A stretch of 64,000 nucleotides of DNA. It comes from CAVPTL01 sp963708725 (GTDB taxonomy: Bacteria > Actinomycetota > Thermoleophilia > Gaiellales > JAICJC01). The stretch is taken from assembly GCA_963708725.1 (NCBI GenBank), contig CAVPTL010000018.1, forward strand, positions 1 through 64,000. The letters run 5' to 3'. The position numbers were made by a program, and so were the translations under genes. Of this stretch, positions 29,112 through 37,416 are shown piece after piece. Below the pieces are notes generated by a model that was not told the DNA's origin, searched no databases, and worked only from the letters and a program-made list of their open reading frames with translations. Each line of letters opens with the position of its first letter. The stretch's first letter is position 1.

Positions 29112-31000
29112 TTCGCGCTCGTTTGGCAATCTGCGTCGCGCTGGTGGCCGCATTCGCGGTCACCGGCACGGCTTCGGCCGCGGCGCCCGCACCGACGATT
29201 CAGTCGATCAATACCAGCAAGTTCCCCGACGTCTCGGTCGTCGTCAAGACGGCCACGGGAAGCTCGTCCACGCCTCAGTTGGTGGTGACCGAGAACGGTC
29301 AGCCCGCCGCCGGTGTGGATACCACCGGGGGCAGCAACCTCCCCGCAATCGCGCTTCTCAACGACACCTCGATGAGCATGCGAGGACAGCCCCTGGCCGA
29401 CGCCAAGGCCGCTGCCACCTCGTTCGTGTTCAGCCAGTCGCCGGACACGGTGATGGCGGTGTACGGCTTCGACTCCACGGCATACGTCAGCGCGCCGTTC
29501 CCGTCTGACCGTACCGGCGCAACCAACGCCATCAACCAGCTCTTCATCGGATCCAAGCCGGGGACAGCGCTCTACTCCTCGGTGATCAAGGCATCCAATG
29601 ACCTCACCGATCCCAGCCTGGCGGGTCAAAAGCACGTCATCCTGCTGATGACCGACGGGCATGCGGCCAACGATCCTCACACCTTGCAAGAGGCAGAGGC
29701 TGCGGCCAAGAAGGCCAATGCGGTCGTGTACGCGGTCACCACATCGTCGGATCAGGCTGCGCTCGCTCCTTTGCGTGCGCTTGCCACCAGCACCGGTGGC
29801 CAGATGATCCCCGTCAGCAACTCGACAGCGCTCGCCGCTGCGTACAAGTCGATTGGTAACTCGCTCAACTCGACGGTCGGCTTCAGCTACCACAGCCTCG
29901 TGCCGCCGGGTAAGCCGATCAACCTCAGCGTCAGCGTCAACGGCTCGGAAGCAGCGACCCAGACGGTCAAGGCTCCGGGAACGTATACGGGCGCGACCAC
30001 CTCGGGTGGCAGCTCCGTCCCGGCCACTCCGGCCGGACGCGCTGCGATCGCCGGCCTGGTCGCACTGTTCGTGCTGGCCGGCGCGCTGATTCTGCTCTCC
30101 TCCAAGCCGGCGATCATGGTCGGCAAGCGGATCGCTCCGCACACCGAGCAGAAGAAGCAGGTCGTCGTGGTAGCTCCGGGGCAGGAGATCCCCAAGATCA
30201 GCATCCTTCACCAGCTGTACGTGGCGACGGAGAAGATCGCGGGCTCGTTCAACTACTGGAAGCGGATCTCGTTCCGCCTCGAGCAGGCGAACCTTCCCCT
30301 GCGCACCGCCGAGGTCGTCTACCTGCAGATGGGTAGCGCGATCCTGCTGGCGGCAATCGTCAGCCTGCTCCTGCAGCTGGGCAGCATCGCCGCCTTGATC
30401 TCGCTGCTGGTTGGAGCGTTGATTCCGTGGATGTACGTCAAGATCATGGCCAAGCGGCGGCTGAATGCGTTCGAAACGCAGCTGCCGGAGACCCTGATCA
30501 CGCTGGCCGCTTCGCTCAAAGCCGGTCACGCCTTCAACTCGGCGCTGAACAGCGTCGTCAAGGAGGGCGTCGAGCCGACCTCGACCGAACTCAGCCGGGT
30601 GTCCTCGGAGATCCAGCTCGGAATGCCCTCTGAGACCGCCCTCGAGTCGATGGCGATCCGGATGGACTCGACCAACTTCGGGTTCGTCGTGATGGCAGTC
30701 AACATTCAGCGCACAGTCGGTGGCAGCCTCGCCGAGATCCTGGACATGGTGGCCGACACGGTTCGCCAGCGCCAGCAGTTCTCACGCAAGGTCAAGGCAC
30801 TGACGGCTCAGGGCCGGATGTCGGCCTACGTGCTACTGGGAATGCCGTTCTTCATGGCGCTTGCGATCTTCGCCTTGAACCAGGAGTACATCACGGTCCT
30901 GTTCACCGAGACCGCCGGCCAGATGATGATTGCCGGATCGCTGTTCATGATGGCGATCGGCGGACTCATCATCAAAAAGATCGTCTCCTTCAAGGAGTAG
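29108..31000 (+). CDS. tadB: Fusion of a secreted VWA domain and the TadB inner-membrane platform protein
   Basis: 630 residues in one frame. Residues 1-25 are a signal peptide (ending TASAAA). Residues about 40-260 are a von Willebrand A domain with a full metal site: DTSMS at 86-90, Thr153 and Asp183 (LLMTDG). A helix at about 311-331 crosses the membrane. From about 360 on it is TadB, with helices around 408-445, the T2SSF domain (LPETLITLAASLKAGHAFNSAL) and two C-terminal helices. Normal TadB is about 300 residues and lacks the VWA part. The VWA domain should face outside and the T2SSF domain the cytosol. GTG start overlaps the cpaF stop. Confidence 0.9.
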   Translation: MIRARLAICVALVAAFAVTGTASAAAPAPTIQSINTSKFPDVSVVVKTATGSSSTPQLVVTENGQPAAGVDTTGGSNLPAIALLNDTSMSMRGQPLADAKAAATSFVFSQSPDTVMAVYGFDSTAYVSAPFPSDRTGATNAINQLFIGSKPGTALYSSVIKASNDLTDPSLAGQKHVILLMTDGHAANDPHTLQEAEAAAKKANAVVYAVTTSSDQAALAPLRALATSTGGQMIPVSNSTALAAAYKSIGNSLNSTVGFSYHSLVPPGKPINLSVSVNGSEAATQTVKAPGTYTGATTSGGSSVPATPAGRAAIAGLVALFVLAGALILLSSKPAIMVGKRIAPHTEQKKQVVVVAPGQEIPKISILHQLYVATEKIAGSFNYWKRISFRLEQANLPLRTAEVVYLQMGSAILLAAIVSLLLQLGSIAALISLLVGALIPWMYVKIMAKRRLNAFETQLPETLITLAASLKAGHAFNSALNSVVKEGVEPTSTELSRVSSEIQLGMPSETALESMAIRMDSTNFGFVVMAVNIQRTVGGSLAEILDMVADTVRQRQQFSRKVKALTAQGRMSAYVLLGMPFFMALAIFALNQEYITVLFTETAGQMMIAGSLFMMAIGGLIIKKIVSFKE

Positions 31001-31006
31001 TCCCAG

Positions 31007-31924
31007 ATGATCATCCTGATACTCGCAATCCTCTCGTTCTTCGCCGCGGCCTACTTCCTGCTGAGCGGACTCACCGTCCAGCAGAAAGAGATCGCGGTGT
31101 CGATGAAAAAAGCACGGCGCTACGGCATGCGCGATCAGCGCGAGATCCAGACGCGAAAGAGCGTCAACGATCGCGTGGTCGGTCCCGCGACCGACAAGAT
31201 CGCCAACGTGACCATGAAGGTCTTGCCGAAGACCGATCCGATCCAGATCCACAACCGCCTGATGGCGGCGGGCCTGGGGCAGTCGATGACCGCCCAGATG
31301 TACCTGGCGCTCAAGGGCGGCCTGGTCGCGGTGTTCGCCGGCGGCGGATTCCTGCTCGGCCTCGTCGGGATCATCCCGTTCGCCGCCGGCATGATGATCG
31401 GTGTCGGTGGAGCCGCGGTCGGCTTCATCGCACCCGACTTCTACATCAACTCCCGCGTCCGCGGGCGCAAGACGATCATGCAGGCGGAGCTTCCCAACGT
31501 GCTCGACCTGCTGTGCGTCTCGGTGGAGGCCGGTCTCGGCTTCGACTCGGCGCTGGTGAAGCTCAGCGAGCGCATGACCGGCCCGCTGGTCGACGAGTTC
31601 AACCTGGTGTTGCACGAGATGCGCATCGGTGAGAGCCGCAGCTCGGCGCTGAAGAACCTGTCGGAGCGCTGCGAAGTCCCGGAGGTCGCACAGTTCTGTC
31701 GCGCGATCATCCAGGCCGACCAGCTCGGTATCGCTCTGTCGCGCATCCTGCGCGTGCAGTCGGTGGATATGCGGATCAAGCGTCAGCTCGCCGCTGAGGA
31801 GAAGGCCATGAAGGCCCCGGTCAAGATGCTGTTCCCGACCGTGATCTTCATCTTCCCCTCGATGTTCGTGGTCGCGCTTGGCCCCGCTGCGCTGCAGCTG
31901 ATGAATACGTTCTCCAAGACGTAA
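31007..31924 (+). CDS. tadC: Tad pilus inner-membrane platform protein TadC
   Basis: 305 residues with helices at about 1-20, 95-115, 118-138 and near the C-terminus, and a T2SSF domain (LPNVLDLLCVSVEAGLGFDSALVKL) typical of TadC. It pairs with TadB to form the platform that couples CpaF to pilin insertion. It starts 6 bp after the VWA-tadB stop and is the last Tad gene of the operon; no prepilin peptidase gene follows. Confidence 0.92.
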   Translation: MIILILAILSFFAAAYFLLSGLTVQQKEIAVSMKKARRYGMRDQREIQTRKSVNDRVVGPATDKIANVTMKVLPKTDPIQIHNRLMAAGLGQSMTAQMYLALKGGLVAVFAGGGFLLGLVGIIPFAAGMMIGVGGAAVGFIAPDFYINSRVRGRKTIMQAELPNVLDLLCVSVEAGLGFDSALVKLSERMTGPLVDEFNLVLHEMRIGESRSSALKNLSERCEVPEVAQFCRAIIQADQLGIALSRILRVQSVDMRIKRQLAAEEKAMKAPVKMLFPTVIFIFPSMFVVALGPAALQLMNTFSKT

Positions 31925-31927
31925 TAT
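31922..31927 (+). promoter_or_regulatory. Probable -10 element of a leaderless promoter
   Basis: TAATAT overlaps the tadC stop and ends 9 nt before the GTG at 31937, with no Shine-Dalgarno. Confidence 0.4.
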
Positions 31928-31936
31928 CATCACGGT

Positions 31937-32338
31937 GTGCACCGCCTGACCGTGCCCACCGAGCGCCGAGAACAGTTTGTGGATATCACCCGGGCGGTTG
32001 CCGAAGCGGCGACCGCCCTTGGTGTTTCCGACGGCGCGCTGCTCGTGTACTGCCCCCACACCACAGCCGGCATCACGATCAACGAGGGCTACGACCCGGA
32101 TGTGGCGTCCGATGTGCTCGAGTGGATGGCCGATCGGGTGCCGCACACCGGCTCCTACGCCCACGCGGAGGGCAACAGCGACTCCCACATCAAGGCGATC
32201 ATGACCGGTGCGTCACAGCTGGTGGCGGTCTCCGGGGGGCAGCTCGAGCTGGGACGCTGGCAGGCGGTGTTTTTGTGTGAATTCGACGGGCCGCGCCGAC
32301 GCGAGGTGTGGGTCTCCGTGCTCGGCACTGGCGCCTGA
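31937..32338 (+). CDS. YjbQ/UPF0047 family protein
   Basis: 133 residues. The family signature YCPHTTAGITINEGYDPDV is at about 35-53, with HAEGNSDSHIKAIMTGASQ and later RRREVWVSVLG. Some members show weak thiamine-phosphate synthase activity, from family knowledge, but the true role is not settled. The conserved His residues look like metal ligands. The gene follows the Tad operon by 12 bp yet seems to have its own promoter. Confidence 0.88.
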   Translation: MHRLTVPTERREQFVDITRAVAEAATALGVSDGALLVYCPHTTAGITINEGYDPDVASDVLEWMADRVPHTGSYAHAEGNSDSHIKAIMTGASQLVAVSGGQLELGRWQAVFLCEFDGPRRREVWVSVLGTGA

Positions 32339-32373
32339 TTCGTTCCCAGCCCTGATAGCCTACGGCCGCCGCG

Positions 32374-32444
32374 GGCGACGTGGCCGAGTGGTTAGGCAGC
32401 GGCCTGCAAAGCCGTCCACACCGGTTCGACTCCGGTCGTCGCCT
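32374..32444 (+). tRNA. tRNA-Cys (GCA)
   Basis: The acceptor stem GGCGACG/CGTCGCC, D-arm GGCCGAGTGGTTAGGC, anticodon loop CTGCAAA (anticodon GCA) and T-arm CCGGTTCGACTCCGG form a full cloverleaf. CCA is not encoded. Confidence 0.95.
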
Positions 32445-32456
32445 CTCGAGGGATCG

Positions 32457-34526
32457 CTAGCCTGTGTGGGCGAGCTGGGCCTGGAGTTCGGCGTTTCGGA
32501 GTGCGAGCGCACCCTGACCGGCGACCGCCGAGAGCGCGGCCAGCGTGACCGGCGTAAACCGGTCGGCGAGAGCCACCAGCGTCAGGTTGTGGAGCGGAAT
32601 GATCGCCGCGACTTCCATCCCCGGTTGGGCTCCAGGCTCGGCAAGGCTGATCACCGATACATCACCCTGGGTGGCGGCCGGCGGACGGTGTTGTGCCAGC
32701 GCGACATCACGCCCGTTGGCCGGGCCGGAGAACGCGAGCAGCGAGGGATTCGGTCCGCTCGTGACGACGGCGGCTGCACCGGCCTGAGCAAGCTCTCGCG
32801 CGGCATCCACGACGCGGCCGGCGATCACGATCGGCGACGGGTCGGCCGCGGTCAGCCGGGCGATCGCGAGCAGCGTGTCGGACATCGCGGTGGCCCGGCG
32901 CTGAAGCTCATGCAGGCGAGCGGTCTCAAACGCGACGGCCGCCTGAGCGGCCAGGAGCTCCAGCAGACGCACCGCAAGCGGCGAAAACTGGTCGAGACCG
33001 AGCTTTGCCAGCACCACGACGCCGACGGTGCGACCGTCGTAGCGCATCGGTACGGCGACAATCGACTCGTCGATGTCGTCGGTGCCGGGAATGTCGAGAG
33101 CAAACTCGCAGCGGTTGGCGTCCGGCACGTTGAGTGATCGGCCGAGCGCGACTGCTGTGCCGGTAATGCCCTCTCCCACCATCACCCGAAGCGACTCGAG
33201 CGTTTCGTCTTCGTACTCGCTTTGGAGCCCGCGAGCGGCGATCGCCTCGAGCGTTGCCCCGTCTTCGTCGAGCACGTACACGCGCACGTTGTGGTAGTCG
33301 ACCAGGCCGCGCAGCTCGGCACAGATCGTCTCGCCGATGCGGGCCTCGTCGGTCAGCTCGTTGAGTCGTTCGGCCAGGGTGCTGAGCGCTCGCAGCTGTT
33401 TCATCGACTCGATCTCCGCGGCTCGAGCTCGCCCCCGGCGGCGGGCGTCCTGGGCATCGATGAATCCTGCCGAGCGATCCTTGCCGCGATCCTTGGCGAG
33501 GTAGAGCGCGGCGTCGGCAGCGGCGTGGAGATCGGCCACAGTGGTGGCGTCTCCCGGGAAGCTGGCCACGCCGCACGAAACCGTGATGCGACGGTTGCCA
33601 GGCAACTCACGCACCCGGGCGCACAGCCGGTCGGCCGCTGCCCGCGCTGCCCGCTTACCCGTCTCGGGCAGAAGCAGCGCGAACTCTTCGCCGCCGATGC
33701 GACAGGCCACGTCACTGGCACGCAGGTCTTCGCCCGCAGCTGCAGCCACCCGGCGGAGCACCAGGTCGCCTTCCTGATGGCCGTGGGCGTCGTTCAACAG
33801 TTTGAAGTCGTCAAGATCGAACACGATCAGCGACAGCGGCCGGCTGTGCCGGTGGGCGCGCTCGAGTTCGATCCGCAGCCGCTCCTGGTAGTAGCGGTGG
33901 TTGTGGAGGCCGGTGAGCCAGTCGGTGTGTGCTTCTTCGACCAGACGCTCGCGGTTCTGCGCGTTGTCGATCGCGAGTGCGGCCAGGTCGGCGAACCGGC
34001 AGATCAGCTCGAACTCGTGGTCGGAGAATGCGACGTCGTCGCCGAGGCGGTAGACGTTCAGCGTCCCGATGGTCACGTCGCGGACGATCAGCGGGACGCA
34101 TGCGAGCGCCTCGTGTTCGTCTTCCGGCGTCCCCGGCACCACCGCGATCCGAGGATCGTTGTGCGCCTCTGCGAGGTTCACCGCCTCGCCCCGCTCAGCG
34201 ACCCAGCCCGTCACTCCCTCGCCGACGGCGCTCGGCGATTCCATGATCTCGCTCGCCCAGCGGTCCACCGTGTGTACCGGGGTGAGCATCTCGGCGAGCT
34301 CGTCGATCCGGTAAATCGTGACGGCGTCGTACGGCACCAGCCGCTTCAGCTCGGTTGTGATCCGGTCAAAAAGCTCGGTGAGACTCGCCGATGCAAGGAG
34401 CATTCGCGAGGTTTCGAGCAGGGTCCGGTACGAGGCTAGGCGCGCATCGGTGCTGGGAGACTCGGGCAGGAGTTGGTCGGCCAATTTGGCTCCGCGGAGA
34501 GCAGGGGCGCACCGGGGGGTCGGCAC
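32457..34526 (-). CDS. GAF-GGDEF-GAF diguanylate cyclase
   Basis: 689 residues, no transmembrane helix. A GAF domain spans about 35-190. The GGDEF domain (about 195-360) has TDWLTGLHNHRYY, FDLDDFKLLND and the active GGEEF at 278-282. The product-inhibition site RASD at 269-272 lies exactly 5 residues before it. A second GAF domain spans about 385-550, and a degenerate GAF-like segment may follow to the end. It should make cyclic di-GMP under control of cytosolic ligands. The GTG start at 34526 has no clear Shine-Dalgarno. Its neighbour on the other side is the Tad operon, and a link of c-di-GMP to pilus control is possible but not shown. Confidence 0.9.
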   Translation of the reverse strand: MPTPRCAPALRGAKLADQLLPESPSTDARLASYRTLLETSRMLLASASLTELFDRITTELKRLVPYDAVTIYRIDELAEMLTPVHTVDRWASEIMESPSAVGEGVTGWVAERGEAVNLAEAHNDPRIAVVPGTPEDEHEALACVPLIVRDVTIGTLNVYRLGDDVAFSDHEFELICRFADLAALAIDNAQNRERLVEEAHTDWLTGLHNHRYYQERLRIELERAHRHSRPLSLIVFDLDDFKLLNDAHGHQEGDLVLRRVAAAAGEDLRASDVACRIGGEEFALLLPETGKRAARAAADRLCARVRELPGNRRITVSCGVASFPGDATTVADLHAAADAALYLAKDRGKDRSAGFIDAQDARRRGRARAAEIESMKQLRALSTLAERLNELTDEARIGETICAELRGLVDYHNVRVYVLDEDGATLEAIAARGLQSEYEDETLESLRVMVGEGITGTAVALGRSLNVPDANRCEFALDIPGTDDIDESIVAVPMRYDGRTVGVVVLAKLGLDQFSPLAVRLLELLAAQAAVAFETARLHELQRRATAMSDTLLAIARLTAADPSPIVIAGRVVDAARELAQAGAAAVVTSGPNPSLLAFSGPANGRDVALAQHRPPAATQGDVSVISLAEPGAQPGMEVAAIIPLHNLTLVALADRFTPVTLAALSAVAGQGALALRNAELQAQLAHTG

Positions 34527-34618
34527 GTACTGTTTATGTCGGGAAATGCGGCTCTCAGACGCACACCCGAAGGGGTGATCCCCACCCCCAAATTGCCAAC
34601 TTCTGCCACCCTTTCAGC

Positions 34619-34651
34619 GTGAATAAATGGTGCCTGGCACCATTTATTCAC
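34619..34651. repeat. Dispersed perfect palindrome, copy 1
   Basis: Two 16-bp arms, GTGAATAAATGGTGCC and its reverse complement, flank a single T. It lies in the divergent gap between the GGDEF gene and the VOC gene, and its edge touches the VOC promoter. Two further copies are at 51524 and 52534. Confidence 0.9.
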
Positions 34652-34659
34652 CCCCGTGG

Positions 34660-34665
34660 TAGCCT
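34660..34665 (+). promoter_or_regulatory. Probable -10 element of a leaderless promoter
   Basis: TAGCCT ends 6 nt before the ATG at 34672. A -35 element would fall inside the palindrome just upstream. Confidence 0.4.
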
Positions 34666-34671
34666 CGGGCG

Positions 34672-35325
34672 ATGTTTGACCATGTGGGAGTCGCCGTGTC
34701 AGACCTCGCCGCTTCTGAGGCGTTCTACCGCACGGTGCTCGCCCCGCTCGGCATCGAGCCTGACCACGCGGACGCTTCACTGGTCGAGTGGGAGGACTGG
34801 GCGATCGGCCCGGCCGACCGCGAGCATTCTCTGACCCGCGGACTGCACGTGGGCTTCCGTGCTTCGGACGACGACGCGGCGACAGACGGCCTGAGGCTCG
34901 ACCCGGACGGCAACAGCGTCGAGGTTGTCCCCGGCGGCCGCGAGCGCCAGGTGTCCGACGGCTATATCGACCATCTCGTCCTCCGTGTCGGCGACCCGCA
35001 GGTGTCACTGCGCTTCTACGCGACGATTGCGCCGTACGCGGGGCTACGAATGACGCATGACGCGCGAGATCGTGTCCAGTTCTCCGGCCCCGACTTCTCG
35101 TTCTGGCTCGTGAGCGACGGTCGCCCGCTCACCGAGCACGTCCACCTCGCCTTCACAACGCACGAGAACGCCACGGTGCAGGCCTTCCACGCCGCTGCGA
35201 TCGCCGCGGGCTACGAGGACAACGGACAGCCCGGCGAGCGCGCGGTGTACCACCCTGGCTATTACGGCGCGTTCGTGATCGACCCCGACGGACACAACGT
35301 CGAGGTCGTCAACCACAACCGGTGA
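34672..35325 (+). CDS. Two-module VOC (glyoxalase/dioxygenase superfamily) protein
   Basis: 217 residues with two vicinal-oxygen-chelate modules. The C-terminal one is complete (GYIDHLVLRVGDPQVSLRFY to AFVIDPDGHNVEVV). The N-terminal one begins normally (FDHVGVAVSDLAASEAFYRTVL), but the segment between GFRASDDDAATDG and LRLDPDGNSVEVV is missing, a loss of about 27 residues compared with module 2. Metal ligands (His and Glu) are present at the expected ends. The substrate cannot be inferred. Its end overlaps the GYD gene on the other strand by 64 bp. Confidence 0.85.
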   Translation: MFDHVGVAVSDLAASEAFYRTVLAPLGIEPDHADASLVEWEDWAIGPADREHSLTRGLHVGFRASDDDAATDGLRLDPDGNSVEVVPGGRERQVSDGYIDHLVLRVGDPQVSLRFYATIAPYAGLRMTHDARDRVQFSGPDFSFWLVSDGRPLTEHVHLAFTTHENATVQAFHAAAIAAGYEDNGQPGERAVYHPGYYGAFVIDPDGHNVEVVNHNR

Positions 35326-35651
35326 TCCGTCAGGCCCCCGGGTGGCCGGTAGTCGACCGAGAGCTTGGCTGCGGCGTCGATCTCCTCTGGCGTCAGCAGC
35401 ACAACGACCTCTGTCGCCGCTCCCCCGGCGGTGTTGACGGCGATGGAGGCCGCCGCCGCACTCTGGTTGTCGGGGAGGTCCAAAACGACGTAGACATCGG
35501 TATCGCCGAATGCGAAGTAGAAGCTTTCAAGGCTTCCCCCGAGGCCCTCGGCCATCTTGGCCACCGCCTCGCGCCGGCTCGTTCCACCAGCGCTCTGGAC
35601 ACCCTTGGTGCCCTCGGCCGAATATGACGCCTTCACCAGGAACTTTGCCAT
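35262..35651 (-). CDS. GYD domain protein
   Basis: About 129 residues. The core (AKFLVKASYSAEGTKGV, FYFAFGDTDVYVVLDLPDN, VVVLLTPEEIDAAAK) is a GYD domain, a small ferredoxin-like fold of unknown function, with FGDTD in place of the usual GYD-type turn. The start is the ATG at 35651: a GGGAG lies 6 nt before it, while the ATG at 35657 directly abuts that site. The last 23 or so residues are read antisense to the VOC gene and may be non-conserved extension. Confidence 0.8.
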   Translation of the reverse strand: MAKFLVKASYSAEGTKGVQSAGGTSRREAVAKMAEGLGGSLESFYFAFGDTDVYVVLDLPDNQSAAAASIAVNTAGGAATEVVVLLTPEEIDAAAKLSVDYRPPGGLTDHRLWLTTSTLCPSGSITNAP

Positions 35652-35770
35652 TGTCATCTCCCGTCGGTGTTTTGCGGGGGGACGACCGTCTCACATCGCC
35701 ACCAGCATTGCGAACGAAGAAGCGGTTTCATCGCCTCTGCCTCGTTCTCGGCGTTCGTGGGTTCGATCTA

Positions 35771-35844
35771 AGCGGCTGAAGGGACTCGAACCCTCGACCT
35801 TCTGCATGGCAAGCAGACGCTCTAGCCAACTGAGCTACAGCCGC
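35771..35844 (-). tRNA. tRNA-Gly (GCC)
   Basis: Minus strand cloverleaf with acceptor GCGGCTG/CAGCCGC, D-arm AGCTCAGTTGGCTAGAGC, anticodon loop TTGCCAT (anticodon GCC) and T-arm GAGGGTTCGAGTCCCTT. CCA is not encoded. Confidence 0.95.
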
Positions 35845-35895
35845 AACGGCGACCACGAGTATAGCCGTGCCCGCGCGATTGAGATCCGCTCGGGA

Positions 35896-37383
35896 CTACT
35901 GGTTGTCGATCTGAGCCCTCTGGAGCTGGCCGGAGTAATCCACGTACACCGACTTCCACTCGGTATACGTGTCAAGCGCTGCCGTGCCGGCCTCCCGGTG
36001 ACCGTTTCCGGTGTACTTGGTGCCGCCGAACGGAAGCTGGATCTCGGCGCCCGTGGTGCCGGCGTTGATGTAGGTGATGCCGGTGTCCAGGTCGCGGATC
36101 GCCCGAAATGCCGCATTCACGTCACCGGTGTAGATCGCGCTTGAAAGGCCGTACTCCACGCGGTTTGAGATATCGATCGCATCGCTCAAGTCCTTGCACC
36201 TGATCAGAGCCGTCGCGGGCCCGAAGATCTCTTCGGTCGCGACCCGCATCTCGCGGTCGACATCGCCATAGATCGTCGGGGTGTAGTAGTAGCCCTTGGA
36301 ACCGTTCGAGTAATGCTCTCCCCCGGTCAGGATCTGAGCACCCTCATCCCGAGCGATCCCCGAGTAGCGATGCACCTTGTCCAGCGCCGCCTGGTTGATC
36401 AGCGGGCCGACGTCGGTGGCGGGATCGAGTCCGTCGCCGATCCGAAGCGATTCGGTGCGCTCGACCAACCGCTTGGCGAGCGCGTCGTAGACCCGCTCAT
36501 GCACGATCACACGGCTGGCGGCGGTGCAACGCTGGCCGCTGGTGCCAAACGCGCTCCACAGGATGCCGTCGGCGGCGTTATCGAGATCGGCGTCGTCCAT
36601 CACGATGATCGCGTTCTTGCCGCCAAGCTCGAGGTGGATGCGCTTGAGCGTGGCCGCGCCCTGAGTGGCGACGTGAATGCCCGTCTCCTTCGAGCCCGTG
36701 AACGTCACGACCTTGACGTCTGGGTGGGTGATCAGCCGCTCGCCGACCACCGAGCCACTGCCGTGAACGATGTTGATGACCCCTGGCGGCAGGCCGGCCT
36801 GCTCGAAGATCTGCACCAGCATCTCGCCGAGCATCGGCGTGTCGGCCGCGGGCTTGAATACCGCCGTGTTGCCGGTCACGAGCGCCGGCATCAGCTTCCA
36901 GGTCGGAATCGCCATCGGGAAGTTGAACGGCGTGATCACGGCGACCACACCCATCGGCTGGCGCAGGCTCATGGCAAACTTGTCGGGCATCTCCGCAGGC
37001 ACCGTCTGGCCAAACATGCGGCGGCCCTCGCCGGCCATGTAGTAGGTCATGTCGATGCCCTCCTGGACATCGCCCCCCGCCTCGGCGACGACCTTGCCCA
37101 TCTCGCGGGTCATCATCTCGGTCAGCTCGGGCTTACGGTCGCGCAGCGCCTCGGCCACGCGAAACAGGATCTCGGCCCGCTTCGGGGCTGGATAAAGCCG
37201 CCAGCTCTGGTACGCCTCGTGGGCGGCTGCCACAGCGCGATCGGTGTCTCCCACCGTCGAGCTCGGAAACGACCCCAGGAGTTCGCCGTCGGCCGGGCTG
37301 CGGTTCTCAAACCGAGCACCGGACTCGGATTCGACCCACTCCCCACCAACATAGTTTCGGTACTCACCGGCGGCAACCGCCAT
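35896..37383 (-). CDS. Aldehyde dehydrogenase, ALDH7-like
   Basis: 495 residues, NAD(P)-dependent oxidation of an aldehyde to an acid. The catalytic set is complete: Asn154 in TPFNFP, Glu252 in HLELGGKN and Cys286 in SGQRCTAAS. The C-terminus TTGAEIQLPFGGTKYTGNGHRE recalls the ALDH7/aminoadipate-semialdehyde group. The start is the ATG at 37383, with an AGGAGG Shine-Dalgarno 7 bp upstream, rather than the frame start at 37413. It follows the threonine-synthase-like gene by 33 bp and should be in the same operon. Confidence 0.92.
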   Translation of the reverse strand: MAVAAGEYRNYVGGEWVESESGARFENRSPADGELLGSFPSSTVGDTDRAVAAAHEAYQSWRLYPAPKRAEILFRVAEALRDRKPELTEMMTREMGKVVAEAGGDVQEGIDMTYYMAGEGRRMFGQTVPAEMPDKFAMSLRQPMGVVAVITPFNFPMAIPTWKLMPALVTGNTAVFKPAADTPMLGEMLVQIFEQAGLPPGVINIVHGSGSVVGERLITHPDVKVVTFTGSKETGIHVATQGAATLKRIHLELGGKNAIIVMDDADLDNAADGILWSAFGTSGQRCTAASRVIVHERVYDALAKRLVERTESLRIGDGLDPATDVGPLINQAALDKVHRYSGIARDEGAQILTGGEHYSNGSKGYYYTPTIYGDVDREMRVATEEIFGPATALIRCKDLSDAIDISNRVEYGLSSAIYTGDVNAAFRAIRDLDTGITYINAGTTGAEIQLPFGGTKYTGNGHREAGTAALDTYTEWKSVYVDYSGQLQRAQIDNQ

Positions 37384-37416
37384 GTTCAGCCTCCTGGTCG
37401 CAATCGGGAGCACACT

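Noticed and set aside
28097..30529. An 810-codon open frame on the minus strand
   Set aside because: It is antisense to cpaF and VWA-tadB, which have clear motifs, Shine-Dalgarno or overlap starts and family lengths. The frame is kept open by high GC and codon bias and shows low-complexity Arg/Asp/His text.
33222..34439. A 405-codon open frame on the plus strand
   Set aside because: Antisense shadow of the GGDEF gene; no motifs.
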